A DNA stretch of 64,000 nucleotides from Actinomadura citrea (lineage in GTDB: Bacteria > Actinomycetota > Actinomycetes > Streptosporangiales > Streptosporangiaceae): contig NZ_JACCBT010000001.1 of assembly GCF_013409045.1 (NCBI RefSeq), forward strand, positions 2,170,001 through 2,234,000, written 5' to 3'. The translations under genes and the position numbers were made by a program. Below, one piece after another: positions 50,094 through 58,679 of the stretch (position 1 is its first letter; every line of letters begins with the position of its first letter). The notes under the pieces are model-generated. The model ran no database searches. It saw only the letters and a program-made list of their open reading frames with translations, and was not told the DNA's origin.

Positions 50094-51029
50094 ATGTCCC
50101 TTTCACCCGTCCTCTACCAGCGGCTCGCCGGTAGAGGACTCATCGTGGCCAGCCTGCTGTCGGCAGGCATCGGCTACGCCTTCACCACAAGTTATTCGGC
50201 GTTGGAGGTGGCGGCACCGATGCAAGCGGCCGGTGCCATCGCTCTCTGCGCGCTGATGCTGATCGTCGGCCGGAATCCGTTCAGGCGTTATCAGCGCCCC
50301 ATGTGGGCTCTGATCGGCCGCCTGGCCGGCGGAAACGCGGTCGTCGCGGTCGTGTACCCGTTCGCCGCGCGGCGCCTGAACCTGGGCACCGTCGCCGCCG
50401 TCGTGGTACTCGGCTACCTTTCGGTGGGCTTCAGGAGGATCTGGCGCCTGAGGGCCACCGCGTGGGGATTCAAGCACCTGTGCGGGCGCGTGCTCGTGCT
50501 GGGCGGGATCGTCATGCTCAACTGGCCCCTGGAGGGCGAGATCGTGGGGCTGCTGTGCGCTCTCGTCAGCGCAGGGTGCGTCTGGAACACGATCACCGTG
50601 CTGGGGAAGATGAAGAAACACGGACTGGAGGACCAGGGCGCCGCGATCGCCAACCTGCTGTCGGCACCGCTTCTCTTCGGGGCGGTGTTCCTGCTGCGGG
50701 GCGGTGACTGGGTCTCCTGGGACCTGTTCTCCGCGGCCGGGCTGGCAGGTCTGCTCGCACTGATGCTGCCGGTCCTTCTGACCAACGCCGCGCTCCGCCG
50801 TATCTCGGAGCTCGACGTGGGTGTCATGCAGTCGCTCTCGACGCCGGTCCACGCCATGGTGGCGCTGGCCGGCGCCGCGCTGGGGTGGCTCGCCTCCGAC
50901 CAGCGGCTCACCTTCTTCCCAGGGTGGGTCGCCATCCTCCTGGTCGCGGGTGCCGTCTTCGGAGTCTCCTCTCTCAAGGAGCCTTCCGGCGACGTGCTCC
51001 ACGCCAGGACGCAACACAGCGGCGACTGA
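50094..51029 (+). CDS. EamA-family (DMT superfamily) transporter
   Basis: The 311-residue protein has about ten predicted membrane helices (e.g. GLIVASLLSAGIGYAFTTS, GAIALCALMLIVG, NLGTVAAVVVLGYLS, VLVLGGIVMLNWPLEG, ALMLPVLLTNAALR, MVALAGAALGWLAS) in two related halves, and ends AILLVAGAVFGVSSLKEP. This is the 10-helix EamA layout of drug/metabolite exporters such as RhtA. The substrate is not known. The ATG at 50094 follows GGCAGG. It has a strong terminator downstream and paired operator dyads upstream. Confidence 0.83.
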   Translation: MSLSPVLYQRLAGRGLIVASLLSAGIGYAFTTSYSALEVAAPMQAAGAIALCALMLIVGRNPFRRYQRPMWALIGRLAGGNAVVAVVYPFAARRLNLGTVAAVVVLGYLSVGFRRIWRLRATAWGFKHLCGRVLVLGGIVMLNWPLEGEIVGLLCALVSAGCVWNTITVLGKMKKHGLEDQGAAIANLLSAPLLFGAVFLLRGGDWVSWDLFSAAGLAGLLALMLPVLLTNAALRRISELDVGVMQSLSTPVHAMVALAGAALGWLASDQRLTFFPGWVAILLVAGAVFGVSSLKEPSGDVLHARTQHSGD

Positions 51030-51063
51030 CGACGCCGCTCAGCGGCAACTGACGACGCCGCTC
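51018..51063 (+). repeat. 23-bp tandem repeat across the EamA stop codon
   Basis: The unit AGCGGC(G/A)ACTGACGACGCCGCTC occurs at 51018-51040 and 51041-51063 with one mismatch. The first copy contains the EamA stop (TGA at 51027-51029); the second contains a silent TGA. It suggests a recent slippage duplication at the gene end, just before the terminator hairpin. Confidence 0.8.
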
Positions 51064-51067
51064 ATCC

Positions 51068-51102
51068 GCAACGGCGGAAAGGGGCCCCCTTTCCGCCGTT
51101 GC
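51068..51102. terminator. Bidirectional terminator hairpin
   Basis: GCAACGGCGGAAAGGGG (51068-51084) pairs with CCCCCTTTCCGCCGTTGC (51085-51102), a stem of about 17 bp with almost no loop. It lies between the convergent EamA (stop 51029) and DUF397 (stop 51143) genes and can end transcription from both. Confidence 0.8.
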
Positions 51103-51142
51103 ACCTCCGCCGCGCCCGCCAGCTGCCCGAACCCGGGGTCGA

Positions 51143-51346
51143 TCAGGCCAGGTCGTGCTCGCCGGCCTTGACCGAGCGAGTGAAGGCCGACCACGCGGCG
51201 ACGCCGAAGGTCAGCTTCGGCCCCTCCACATCCTTGGAATCCCGCACCCCCACCACCGGCGACAGGTCCGCCACCTCGACGCAGTCACCGCCCTGGTGAT
51301 CGCTGTAGCTGCTCTTGCGCCACTGGACGGTCTGCCGGTCGTTCAT
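51143..51346 (-). CDS. DUF397 protein
   Basis: This 67-residue protein is a typical DUF397 member: VQWRKSSYSDHQGGDCVEVAD, VGVRDSKD and FGVAAWSAFTRSVKAG-type C-terminus. DUF397 genes are almost always encoded next to an Scr1-type XRE regulator and are thought to act as its small partner. Its ATG overlaps the stop of the regulator gene upstream (ATGA). Confidence 0.95.
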   Translation of the reverse strand: MNDRQTVQWRKSSYSDHQGGDCVEVADLSPVVGVRDSKDVEGPKLTFGVAAWSAFTRSVKAGEHDLA

Positions 51347-52137
51347 AGGCTCTCCAACGCAGTTCTGATCACGGCTTGTGACTCCTTAATGGGGAGCGCG
51401 TTGCCACGGACCATCTCCCAGCGTAGAGCGAATCCTGTCACTTTGTCGGGCCGTTCGATCAGCGTGCCGACTCCGGCCGACTCTGAATATGCGAGAGCAG
51501 CGCCGTCGAAGCCAAGGATCGTGAAACTGCCGCCCAATCCGGCGTGATAGCCGAGCTGCTGCGGAACCACGTTGAGCATGATGTTTCGGCGTTCTCCAAG
51601 CTCAAGGAGAAACTTGAGCTGCCCTTTCATTACGCCACGTCCTCCGACCATGCGGTGGAGCACGGTCTCATCCAGGGTGAAGCACACGAAGGGGGGAGGG
51701 TCTCGTAAGAGCACGGCTTGTCGTGCTAGACGCTTTTCCACCAGTTCATCAACACTTGTTACTCGGTCAGATCCCAGGATAGCGCGAGCGTATTCTTCGT
51801 TCTGAAATAGTCCGTTCACAAGCAGGGCGGAGAATATGCGGATTGAGGACGCTTTGTTCTCTCGTTCGGCGTACTCCGGGAATCCTGGAGGAAGTGAAGT
51901 CTGTAGCTCGACATCGTTGGCGAGTTTCCATAGACGGTGGAAAATTCCATCGGTCTTGAAGTAGGTGTCGAGGTCGTGGGCGCTCTGCTCGGAGACCTTG
52001 CGTCCGCTCTCCATGGTGCTGATCCACTGCGGGGTGCAGCCGAGCGCGTCCGCCAGCTGCCTGCCGGTCAGGCCGGCCTTCTCGCGCATGCGACGGAGCT
52101 CGGTGCCGAAAAAGATGCGCGCTTGATTCTCGCTCAT
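51343..52137 (-). CDS. Scr1-type XRE regulator (DUF5753)
   Basis: The 264-residue protein has an XRE helix-turn-helix (LRRMREKAGLTGRQLADALG, CTPQWISTMESGRKVSEQS) followed by the DUF5753 domain (ENKASSIRIFSALLVNGLFQNEEYARAIL, RLARQAVLLRDPPPFVCFTLDETVL, GRRNIMLNVVPQQLGYH-type). Family members control development or antibiotic production with a DUF397 partner. The gene is lower in GC than its neighbours, which is common for this family and suggests mobility. It diverges from a three-gene cluster of small proteins. Confidence 0.94.
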   Translation of the reverse strand: MSENQARIFFGTELRRMREKAGLTGRQLADALGCTPQWISTMESGRKVSEQSAHDLDTYFKTDGIFHRLWKLANDVELQTSLPPGFPEYAERENKASSIRIFSALLVNGLFQNEEYARAILGSDRVTSVDELVEKRLARQAVLLRDPPPFVCFTLDETVLHRMVGGRGVMKGQLKFLLELGERRNIMLNVVPQQLGYHAGLGGSFTILGFDGAALAYSESAGVGTLIERPDKVTGFALRWEMVRGNALPIKESQAVIRTALESL

Positions 52138-52289
52138 GGGAAGCCTCCGGGGGTTAATCGGGGGGTGCGGTTGAGTTGATCTCGGTGGGACTTGAGCGGG
52201 GGTGCTGCGAGGTCACTACCGCACTTTTACTCTCCCCGTGAGACTGGTCGCAAGTGTTTTCGACGCGGCAGCGGGCGGGAGGTTTCGAG

Positions 52290-52541
52290 ATGTCCAGGTC
52301 GTCGGAATCGAAAGGCTTGGCGACGGGGCGAATGCCCCTAATGTCTGATTGGTTCGGCGAATTCTCGGGAGACGGGCTGATCGCTCGGCGGGGCGCCACG
52401 CTGAGCCCCTATCAGGTCCTTAACGGGTGCCTGGGGGAGGTCCAAGCGCGAGACAGGGACGAACTGTGGTTGCTCTGCGACGCCCAGACGCGCCTGTTGG
52501 AACGAATCGCGCTCGCGGAGTTCCTGAGGGGGCGGCCGTGA
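52290..52541 (+). CDS. Small hypothetical protein 1 of the XRE-linked cluster
   Basis: The ATG at 52290 follows GGGAGG at seven bases and gives 83 residues (SRSSESKGLATGRMPLM..., WFGEFSGDGLIARRGATLSP). There is no signal peptide or membrane helix. The middle resembles nothing I recognise. It is the first of three tiny genes with overlapping ends, transcribed away from the XRE/DUF397 pair, a layout often seen around DUF397 genes. A longer in-frame start at 52254 lacks a ribosome-binding site. Confidence 0.7.
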   Translation: MSRSSESKGLATGRMPLMSDWFGEFSGDGLIARRGATLSPYQVLNGCLGEVQARDRDELWLLCDAQTRLLERIALAEFLRGRP

Positions 52542-52852
52542 GTGTTCCAGAGCACGAGTCCCCGGCCGTCGAGTCGTACGTGCGTCTGCAAGTCCTGGGG
52601 ATGCACCTCAGGGCGCACGGGTTCACGATCCACCACGTGGCGGGCGGACTGGTCGTCCGCAACATGACGTCCAGTGCGCGAAGCCGCTGCGGGGCCAGGG
52701 GAGTGTCCGGCGACACGATCACCTGCCGCCCGCGCGAGGAGGACGAGGGCCGCTACTGGTACTTCACGTCCTGGCGGCAGCCCATCGCCGAGGCCGAGCG
52801 CATCACCGACGCCCTGGTGATGATCAAGGGCTATCTGGGAGCGCCCGGATGA
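52538..52852 (+). CDS. Small hypothetical protein 2 of the XRE-linked cluster
   Basis: The GTG at 52538 overlaps the previous stop (GTGA) and gives 104 residues. The protein has a mixed alpha/beta pattern (VRLQVLGMHLRAHGFTIHHV, GRYWYFTSWRQPIAEAERIT) with no membrane or signal segment. No family recognised. Its gene is coupled at both ends by 4-bp overlaps. Confidence 0.72.
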   Translation: MSVPEHESPAVESYVRLQVLGMHLRAHGFTIHHVAGGLVVRNMTSSARSRCGARGVSGDTITCRPREEDEGRYWYFTSWRQPIAEAERITDALVMIKGYLGAPG

Positions 52853-53046
52853 GGGCCGAGGACCGACTCCCGCGGGCCGAGGCGGCCGCCTACCTCGCCG
52901 CGCTGCGGCGGGAGTTCCCGGCGTTCGGCATCGTCGCCGACCCGGACCGTCCCATCTGGATGGCGGTCCGGGGCGACGACGTCTTCATCCGGGCCACCGA
53001 CGGCCACGTCCTCCGCCAGAGACTCCTGGAGATGGCGAACCGGTGA
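52849..53046 (+). CDS. Small hypothetical protein 3 of the XRE-linked cluster
   Basis: A 65-residue protein, ATG overlapping the previous stop. Its charged sequence (AEAAAYLAALRREFPAFGIV, WMAVRGDDVFIRATDGHVLR) suggests a small alpha/beta domain. No family recognised. It closes the cluster. Confidence 0.7.
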   Translation: MRAEDRLPRAEAAAYLAALRREFPAFGIVADPDRPIWMAVRGDDVFIRATDGHVLRQRLLEMANR

Positions 53047-53233
53047 GTCCCGGGCGCCGCACCCGCGCGGTCTCCCCTCACCGCGCCCAGGTGCGACTTG
53101 TGGTCGCGTGGGGCCCACCGCGCGAAAACCTCACCAAGATGCTAACTGTTCGTTACTGATCGACTACCTAGTGACATAGTGGGGAAGGGGTTCCCGCATC
53201 CCTTATCCGAGGTGCGTGGGAGGCGATGCCCCG

Positions 53234-54808
53234 ATGAGCGAGATCCCGACCCTGTCCGGCACGACCGCTCCGCCCGGCCTGCCCAGCACGATCGTCCGGC
53301 CCGGTGACAAGCGGTATCCGGCGCTCAGCCGCGGGTTCAACCAGCGGTGGATCGGAGAGCCGGAGTACGTGCGGCTGGTCCGGTCGCCGGAGGAGGCGCG
53401 GGCGGCGCTCGCCGAGGCGGTGCGCGAACGGCCGGTGGACCCGCGGCGGACGCGGATCGCGGTGAAGGCCGGAGGGCACTGCTACGAGGACTTCGTCTGC
53501 GGCTCCGACGTGAGGGTCATCCTCGACGTGAGCCCGATGTGCGGGGTGTTCTACGACGCCGGGATGCAGGCGTACTGCGTGGAGGCCGGGGCGACGAACC
53601 GGCACGTCTACAGCCACCTGTACCCGGTCAGCGGCAAGGCGCTGCCCGGCGGGTCGTGCTACTCGGTCGGGCTCGGCGGGCACATCCCGGCGGGCGGGTT
53701 CGGGCTGCTGTCGCGGCAGCACGGCCTCACCGTCGACTACCTCTACGCGGTGGAGGTGGCGGTGGTGGACGAGCACCAGAACGTCGAGCTGGTGGTGGCC
53801 CGGCGCGACGACGGCGACCGGCGGCTCCGCGACCTGCTGTGGGCCCACACCGGGGGAGGCGGCGGGAACTTCGGCGTGATCACCCGGTTCTGGTTCCGGG
53901 GACTCCCGCAGCCGCCGAAACAGGTGCTGCTGACGGCGCTCGCGTGGGACTGGAAGGACTTCACCAAGGACGAGTTCGCCGCCCTGCTGGGGGCGTTCGG
54001 GGAGTACTTCCGCGACCACCAGGACCCGTCCACGGCGGCCGGGAAGCTCTTCGCGATGCTGAAGCTCAACCACGTCAGCAACGGCCAGATAGGGCTGCTG
54101 GCCCAGGTGGACGTCGACGACCCCGACGGGGCGAGGGCGATGACCGACTTCATCGTGGCCCTGGACGGGCGCATCGGGCCGGCGGCGAGGCCGATGCGCA
54201 CGATGATGGGCGAGCACTTCGTGCACCTGGAGATCCCGCGCGTGATGCCGTGGCTGACCGCCACGCAGGCGCTGAACGCCAGCGGCGAGAACCGCTGCGG
54301 AAAGTACAAGTCGGCCTACCTGCGCAGACCGTTCACCGGGCGCCAGATCGACGCGATGTGGGCCTATCTCGGCAACGAGAAGTACGCCGACTATGTGAAC
54401 GAGCAGGCGCTCATCCAGGTCGACTCGTACGGCAGCGCCGTCAACAGGCCGCTGCACAAGACGGCGGCGCGGCAGCGCGATTCCATTATGAAACTGCAGT
54501 ACCAGGTGTACTGGACGCAAAATGACGTCTACGAGGACACGCACATCGCGTGGATCCGCGACATCTACAAGGCGACGTTCGCCGCGACCGGCGGCGTCCC
54601 CGTCGCGGACGGCGAGACCACGGACGGCTGCTACATCGGCTATCCCGACGCGGATCTGAACGACGGGCGCTGGAACGAGTCGTCCCAGACGTGGGAGACC
54701 CTCTACTACAAGGACGCCTACGCGAAACTCCAGGAGGTCAAACGGCACTGGGATCCGGGAAACGTGTTCCGGCACGCCCAGTCCGTCCGCCCCTGGGAGC
54801 CGGAGTAG
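53234..54808 (+). CDS. Cytoplasmic BBE-like FAD-dependent oxidoreductase
   Basis: A 524-residue flavoprotein of the berberine-bridge group. The FAD domain has KAGGHCYEDFVCG (His) and GGSCYSVGLGGHIPAGGFGL (Cys), the two bicovalent anchors, and LWAHTGGGGGNFGVITRFWF. The substrate domain and BBE tail (YYKDAYAKLQEVKRHWDPGNVF) follow. Unlike the lipoprotein at 849-2363 it has no signal or lipobox, so it acts inside the cell. The ATG at 53234 follows GGAGG at ten bases; a GTG at 53216 is less likely. Substrate unknown. Confidence 0.9.
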   Translation: MSEIPTLSGTTAPPGLPSTIVRPGDKRYPALSRGFNQRWIGEPEYVRLVRSPEEARAALAEAVRERPVDPRRTRIAVKAGGHCYEDFVCGSDVRVILDVSPMCGVFYDAGMQAYCVEAGATNRHVYSHLYPVSGKALPGGSCYSVGLGGHIPAGGFGLLSRQHGLTVDYLYAVEVAVVDEHQNVELVVARRDDGDRRLRDLLWAHTGGGGGNFGVITRFWFRGLPQPPKQVLLTALAWDWKDFTKDEFAALLGAFGEYFRDHQDPSTAAGKLFAMLKLNHVSNGQIGLLAQVDVDDPDGARAMTDFIVALDGRIGPAARPMRTMMGEHFVHLEIPRVMPWLTATQALNASGENRCGKYKSAYLRRPFTGRQIDAMWAYLGNEKYADYVNEQALIQVDSYGSAVNRPLHKTAARQRDSIMKLQYQVYWTQNDVYEDTHIAWIRDIYKATFAATGGVPVADGETTDGCYIGYPDADLNDGRWNESSQTWETLYYKDAYAKLQEVKRHWDPGNVFRHAQSVRPWEPE

Positions 54809-54953
54809 CGGCACGGGCCCGTGGCGCAGCGTCACGGATCATCTCGCCTTTATTGCATTCGCTGCCAATACTTGCGGCTGTGACGGCGGGGACAGTAGTT
54901 TCGTCGGGCGAGCGGAGCGTCGGGCCGGGCGTGGTCCGAGCGGCTGGGGAGTC

Positions 54954-56207
54954 ATGAAGAAGCGTACCGACAGGAAGATCGCCATCGCGGGCACCGCGGC
55001 GGCGGCCGTGCTGCTGCCCACCGTCATGGTCGGCCTCGCGCAGGCCGGCGTGGGAATCCCGAAGGGCAAGTCGGAGGCCAGCGGGAACTCCAAGCCGATC
55101 CCCTCCTTCGGCCCCGCGACGCAGCCGTCGGTCCCCGGCGGCGCGTCCGCCTCCCCGACGAAGTCGCCGGGCGCGGCGAAGCTGCCCAGCGTTCCGCTGA
55201 ACAGCAACCCGTTCCGCACCGGCGGAGGGTCGCCGAGCCCGACCGACCCCGACAGCAACACCGCCAACCGCGGCAAGAAGCCGCAGATGCCGTCCGGTGC
55301 CGGGTCGGGCAAGTACGCCAAGGCCCCCGACGGCGCCGCCATCACGGGCGTCAAGAAGATCAGCTCGCGGATCTTCGACGTCACGATCGCCTCGCCGGCG
55401 CTGGGCGCCGCCGTGAAGGCCCGCGTGATGGTCCCCAAGGGCTGGAAGGCCGGCGCCACCAAGTCGTGGCCCGTCGTGTACGCCTACCACGGCGGCAACA
55501 ACAACTACCTGTCCTGGACCAAGGACTCCGACATCGAGCACGTCATCGGTGCCTACGACGCGATGGTCGTGATGCCCGAGGGCGGCTGGAACGGGTCCTA
55601 CACCAACTGGTTCAACGGCGGTAAGGGCGGCATCCCCGAGTGGGAGACGTTCCACATCGGCGAGGTCATCCCGCTGATGGAGCGCAACTTCCACGCCGGG
55701 TCGATGCGCGCCGCGATCGGCCTGTCGTCCGGTGGCCAGGGCGCCATCACCTACGCCGAGCGGCACCGCATGTTCAAGTACGCCGCCTCCTACAGCGGCG
55801 CCCTCAACATCACCGCACCCGGAATGCCGATCATCCTGACGTCCATGAACCGGGACGCCGGCACCGCCATCTGGGGCGACCCGATCACCGCGCGGGCGAA
55901 CTGGCGGGCGCACGACGCGACCGTCATGGTGTCCAAGCTGAAGGGCGTCGGCGTCTACGTCTCGTCCGGCAACGGGCAGCCCGGCCCGCACGACAAGGCC
56001 GACACCCCGCCCCACGACGCGGGGCGGATCGGCGAGCAGCTGGCCGGCACGATGAACGAGAACTTCGTCGCCGCCGCGCGGAAGGCGGGCGTGCCGGTCA
56101 CCTCCCACCTGTACGGGCCCGGCATGCACAACTGGAAGTACTGGCGCATCGAGCTGGCGCGCAGCTGGCCGACCATCGCCAGGTCCATCGGCGCCCGCAA
56201 GTCCTGA
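54954..56207 (+). CDS. Secreted esterase, antigen-85-like, with Pro/Ser-rich linker
   Basis: The 417-residue precursor has a signal (KIAIAGTAAAAVLLPTVMVG) and a Pro/Ser/Gly-rich linker to about residue 125. The alpha/beta hydrolase follows: IFDVTIASPALGAAVKARVM, VVYAYHGGNNNYLSWTKDSD, MPEGGWNGSYTNWFNGG, WETFHIGEVIPLMERNF, nucleophile IGLSSGGQGAITYAERH, and a C-terminal His in GPGMHNWKYWR. It is a paralogue of 38846-39862. The long disordered linker suggests it crosses the wall. ATG at 54954. Confidence 0.9.
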   Translation: MKKRTDRKIAIAGTAAAAVLLPTVMVGLAQAGVGIPKGKSEASGNSKPIPSFGPATQPSVPGGASASPTKSPGAAKLPSVPLNSNPFRTGGGSPSPTDPDSNTANRGKKPQMPSGAGSGKYAKAPDGAAITGVKKISSRIFDVTIASPALGAAVKARVMVPKGWKAGATKSWPVVYAYHGGNNNYLSWTKDSDIEHVIGAYDAMVVMPEGGWNGSYTNWFNGGKGGIPEWETFHIGEVIPLMERNFHAGSMRAAIGLSSGGQGAITYAERHRMFKYAASYSGALNITAPGMPIILTSMNRDAGTAIWGDPITARANWRAHDATVMVSKLKGVGVYVSSGNGQPGPHDKADTPPHDAGRIGEQLAGTMNENFVAAARKAGVPVTSHLYGPGMHNWKYWRIELARSWPTIARSIGARKS

Positions 56208-56238
56208 CCGGCGGCCCGGCGGACCGGGGAGCGGCACG

Positions 56239-56796
56239 GTGAAGGGGTTCGCCCGGCGGGAGTTCCAGCTCGTGCTGCTGCGGCGCATGGCCGACTACCA
56301 GCCGGGCCTCGTCGAGGACGCGATCCGGTCGCTCGGCGCGTCGCGCACGGAGATGCGCGAGGTCAACGCCCGGTGGCAGCGCATCCTGCGGTCACGGACG
56401 TTCCCGCGCGGCCGCCGCCGCTACGAGACGGTCCTCGGCCCGCCCGCCGGGGTCGAGGAGCGCCCGATCGGCGACGTCGCCTGCGAGGTGGCGTGGTGGC
56501 CGCCCCTCGCCCTGTGGCCCGGCCTGCGCTTCGAGATCATGATGGGCCCGGACGGCACGGTCATGCAGGAGTGGCTCGTCCGGGACGACGGCGTGCCCGT
56601 CCCGCCGCTGGAGACCGTGGACGACCTCGCCCCCTGGTCCTGCGTCGTCGGCGACCTGGACGCGCGCTTCGGCGCGGTCGCGCACCAGGACGGCGAGGTC
56701 CCGAGCCGCTGGCACGCCACGCTCACGGGCCCGGACGGCACCGCCTTCGTCGCGCACTTCGTCTGGGGACTCCTCCAGACCGTCGAGAGCATCTGA
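56239..56796 (+). CDS. Hypothetical protein
   Basis: The 185-residue protein has an Arg-rich N-terminal half and a beta-rich C-terminal half (WPPLALWPGLRFEIMMGPDG, WHATLTGPDGTAFVAHFVWG). No family recognised and no signal peptide. It starts with GTG at 56239, 31 bp after the esterase stop, and may be cotranscribed with it. The gap before the first VOC gene contains the duplicated promoter element. Confidence 0.75.
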   Translation: MKGFARREFQLVLLRRMADYQPGLVEDAIRSLGASRTEMREVNARWQRILRSRTFPRGRRRYETVLGPPAGVEERPIGDVACEVAWWPPLALWPGLRFEIMMGPDGTVMQEWLVRDDGVPVPPLETVDDLAPWSCVVGDLDARFGAVAHQDGEVPSRWHATLTGPDGTAFVAHFVWGLLQTVESI

Positions 56797-56826
56797 AACG
56801 GTCCAAAACCCGACAACCCCTCCGAT

Positions 56827-56882
56827 ATTGGGGTGATCTTGGCGTTCTGTGTCCCTGGAGATGACGGACCCGTCCTTAGCGT
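56827..56882 (+). promoter_or_regulatory. Conserved upstream element, copy 1 (VOC gene 1)
   Basis: ATTGGGGTGATCTTGG at 56827-56842 is followed, exactly 44 bases after its first base, by CGTCCTTAGC at 56871 with a possible -10 TAGCGT (56877-56882). The same two blocks at the same distance precede the second VOC gene. No canonical -35 hexamer is present, so an activator may bind the upstream block. Confidence 0.7.
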
Positions 56883-56911
56883 GGGGAGATCTGAGCTCTG
56901 AAAGGACGGCG

Positions 56912-57718
56912 ATGCCCGAGGTGACCGTGTACGCCCCCGGATATCCCACCTGGGCCGAACTGGCCAGTCCGGACGTCCACGCATCCAAGCGGTTCTACAC
57001 CGAGCTGTTCGGCTGGTACGTCTACACGCTGGCCGGCGACCTCGACGACTACTCGATCTTCACCCTGGGCGGCGTCCAGGGGCCGGAGGTCGCCGGCATG
57101 CAGCCGCTCGCGGACGACTCGATGGAGCCGACGTGGACGTGCTACTTCCGGACCGACGACATCCCCGCCACGCTCGACACCGTGCGCGCCATGGGCGGGC
57201 ACGAGCTGAGCGAGCCCACCGACCTCGCCAACCTCGGGCGGATGGCCCACTGCGCCGACCCCGAGGGCGCCGACTTCGCCCTGTGGACCCCCCACGACTT
57301 CGAGGGCGCGGGCGTCATGGACGAGCCGTCCGCGATGTGCTGGATGGAGCTGGCCTCCCGTGACCCCGAGGGCGCCCGCCGCTTCTACGGGGAGGTCTTC
57401 GGCTGGACGGCCGTCGACCGCTCCTACTTCACGCCCGGCTACACCAACTGGAAGGTCGGCGAGTGGTCCGTGGCGGGCATGGTGCCGCTGGGGGAGTGGT
57501 GGCCGGCCCAGTTCGAGCCCCACTGGATCCCCTACTTCTGGGTCTCCGACTGCGACGCCATCGCCGCGCGGGCGGCCGAGTTGGGGGCGGTGATCCATAT
57601 CCCGCCGACCGACATCAAGCCCGGCCGCATCGCCGTCATGACCGATCCGTGCGGGGCGCGCCTGGCCGTCCTCACCCCGGCCGCCGGTTCGCGCCTCACC
57701 CTCCGTCCGCACGGATGA
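56912..57718 (+). CDS. Two-domain VOC-family protein 1
   Basis: The 268-residue protein has two glyoxalase/bleomycin-resistance (VOC) domains: residues 1-125 (PTWAELASPDVHASKRFYTELFGWYVYTL, cited in part; TCYFRTDDIPATLDTVRAMG) and 140-260 (CWMELASRDPEGARRFYGEVFGW, cited in part; PYFWVSDCDAIAARAAELGA). Metal ligands typical of VOC enzymes are partly conserved. Family members include enzymes and antibiotic-binding proteins; no substrate can be named. ATG at 56912 follows AAAGGA. Confidence 0.9.
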   Translation: MPEVTVYAPGYPTWAELASPDVHASKRFYTELFGWYVYTLAGDLDDYSIFTLGGVQGPEVAGMQPLADDSMEPTWTCYFRTDDIPATLDTVRAMGGHELSEPTDLANLGRMAHCADPEGADFALWTPHDFEGAGVMDEPSAMCWMELASRDPEGARRFYGEVFGWTAVDRSYFTPGYTNWKVGEWSVAGMVPLGEWWPAQFEPHWIPYFWVSDCDAIAARAAELGAVIHIPPTDIKPGRIAVMTDPCGARLAVLTPAAGSRLTLRPHG

Positions 57719-57753
57719 CCGCGGCCCGCCGCTCGCCCTGCGAAGACGCGAAC

Positions 57754-57809
57754 ATTGGGGTGATCTTGGGGATTTGCGTCAGCGGGGATTGCGCGGGCGT
57801 CCCTAGCCT
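57754..57809 (+). promoter_or_regulatory. Conserved upstream element, copy 2 (VOC gene 2)
   Basis: ATTGGGGTGATCTTGG (57754-57769) and CGTCCCTAGC (57798-57807) with TAGCCT (57804-57809) repeat the layout of copy 1, spaced identically. The promoter was evidently duplicated with the gene and kept while the bases between diverged, which supports function. Confidence 0.7.
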
Positions 57810-57854
57810 GGAGGCGTGCGCGCCACAGGGGTGCGGCGATGCCGGAGGTGACCC

Positions 57855-58661
57855 ATGCCCGAGGTGACCGCGTTCGCCCCCGGTCATCCGTCGTGGGCCG
57901 AGCTCGCGAGTCCGGATCCGGAGGGGTCCGGGCGGTTCTACCGCGCCCTGTTCGGCTGGTACTCCTACACGCTGACCGTGGGCGACCTCGGCGAGTACGA
58001 GATCTTCACCCTGGGCGACGTCCAGGGCCCCGAGGTCGCCGGGATGCAGGCGCTCGCCGACGACTCCGGGACGGCCTCCTGGACGTGCTACTTCCGGACC
58101 GACGACATCCCGGCCACGCTCGCCGCCGTGCGCGACGCGGGGGGCCTGGAGACGATGGAGCCCACCGATGTCGCCGACCTCGGACGGATGGCCCTGTGCT
58201 CCGACCCCGACGGTGCCGACTTCGCGCTCTGGTACCCCTACAACCTCAAGGGCGCGGGCGTCGTCGACGAGCCGTCCGCGATGCTCTGGGTGGAACTGGC
58301 CTCCCGCGACATCGAGCGCGCCCGCCGCTTCTACGGGCAGGTCTTCGGCTGGAGGGCCGTCGACCGCGACTACTACGACACCGTCTACACCGACTGGAAG
58401 GTCGGGGACTGGGCGGTGGCCGGCATGGTCTCCATGGAGGAGCTCTGGCCGCCCGGCCATCCCCCGCACTGGACCCCGTTCTTCTGGGTGTCCGACTGCG
58501 ACGCCTCCACCGCCCGCGCCGCCGACCTCGGCGGCCGCGTCCGCATCCCGCCGACCGACATCAAGCCCTGCCGGTTCGCCATCGTCACCGACCCGACCGG
58601 CGCCCGCCTGGGCCTGGTCACCCCCACGACGGACGTCCAGGCCGAGCGCAGCCGCCCCTGA
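57855..58661 (+). CDS. Two-domain VOC-family protein 2 (tandem paralogue)
   Basis: The 268-residue protein aligns over its whole length with the preceding VOC gene (PEVTAFAPGHPSWAELASPD, GRFYRALFGWYSYTL, WTCYFRTDDIPATLAAVRDA, RIPPTDIKPCRFAIVTDP). The two genes arose by tandem duplication together with their promoters and have the same length. ATG at 57855 follows GGAGGTG. The functional difference is unknown. Confidence 0.9.
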   Translation: MPEVTAFAPGHPSWAELASPDPEGSGRFYRALFGWYSYTLTVGDLGEYEIFTLGDVQGPEVAGMQALADDSGTASWTCYFRTDDIPATLAAVRDAGGLETMEPTDVADLGRMALCSDPDGADFALWYPYNLKGAGVVDEPSAMLWVELASRDIERARRFYGQVFGWRAVDRDYYDTVYTDWKVGDWAVAGMVSMEELWPPGHPPHWTPFFWVSDCDASTARAADLGGRVRIPPTDIKPCRFAIVTDPTGARLGLVTPTTDVQAERSRP

Positions 58662-58679
58662 CGACCCGCCCGGCCCGGG

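Noticed and set aside
52290..53046. Toxin-antitoxin assignment for the three small genes
   Set aside because: No toxin family motif is visible; kept as hypothetical proteins.
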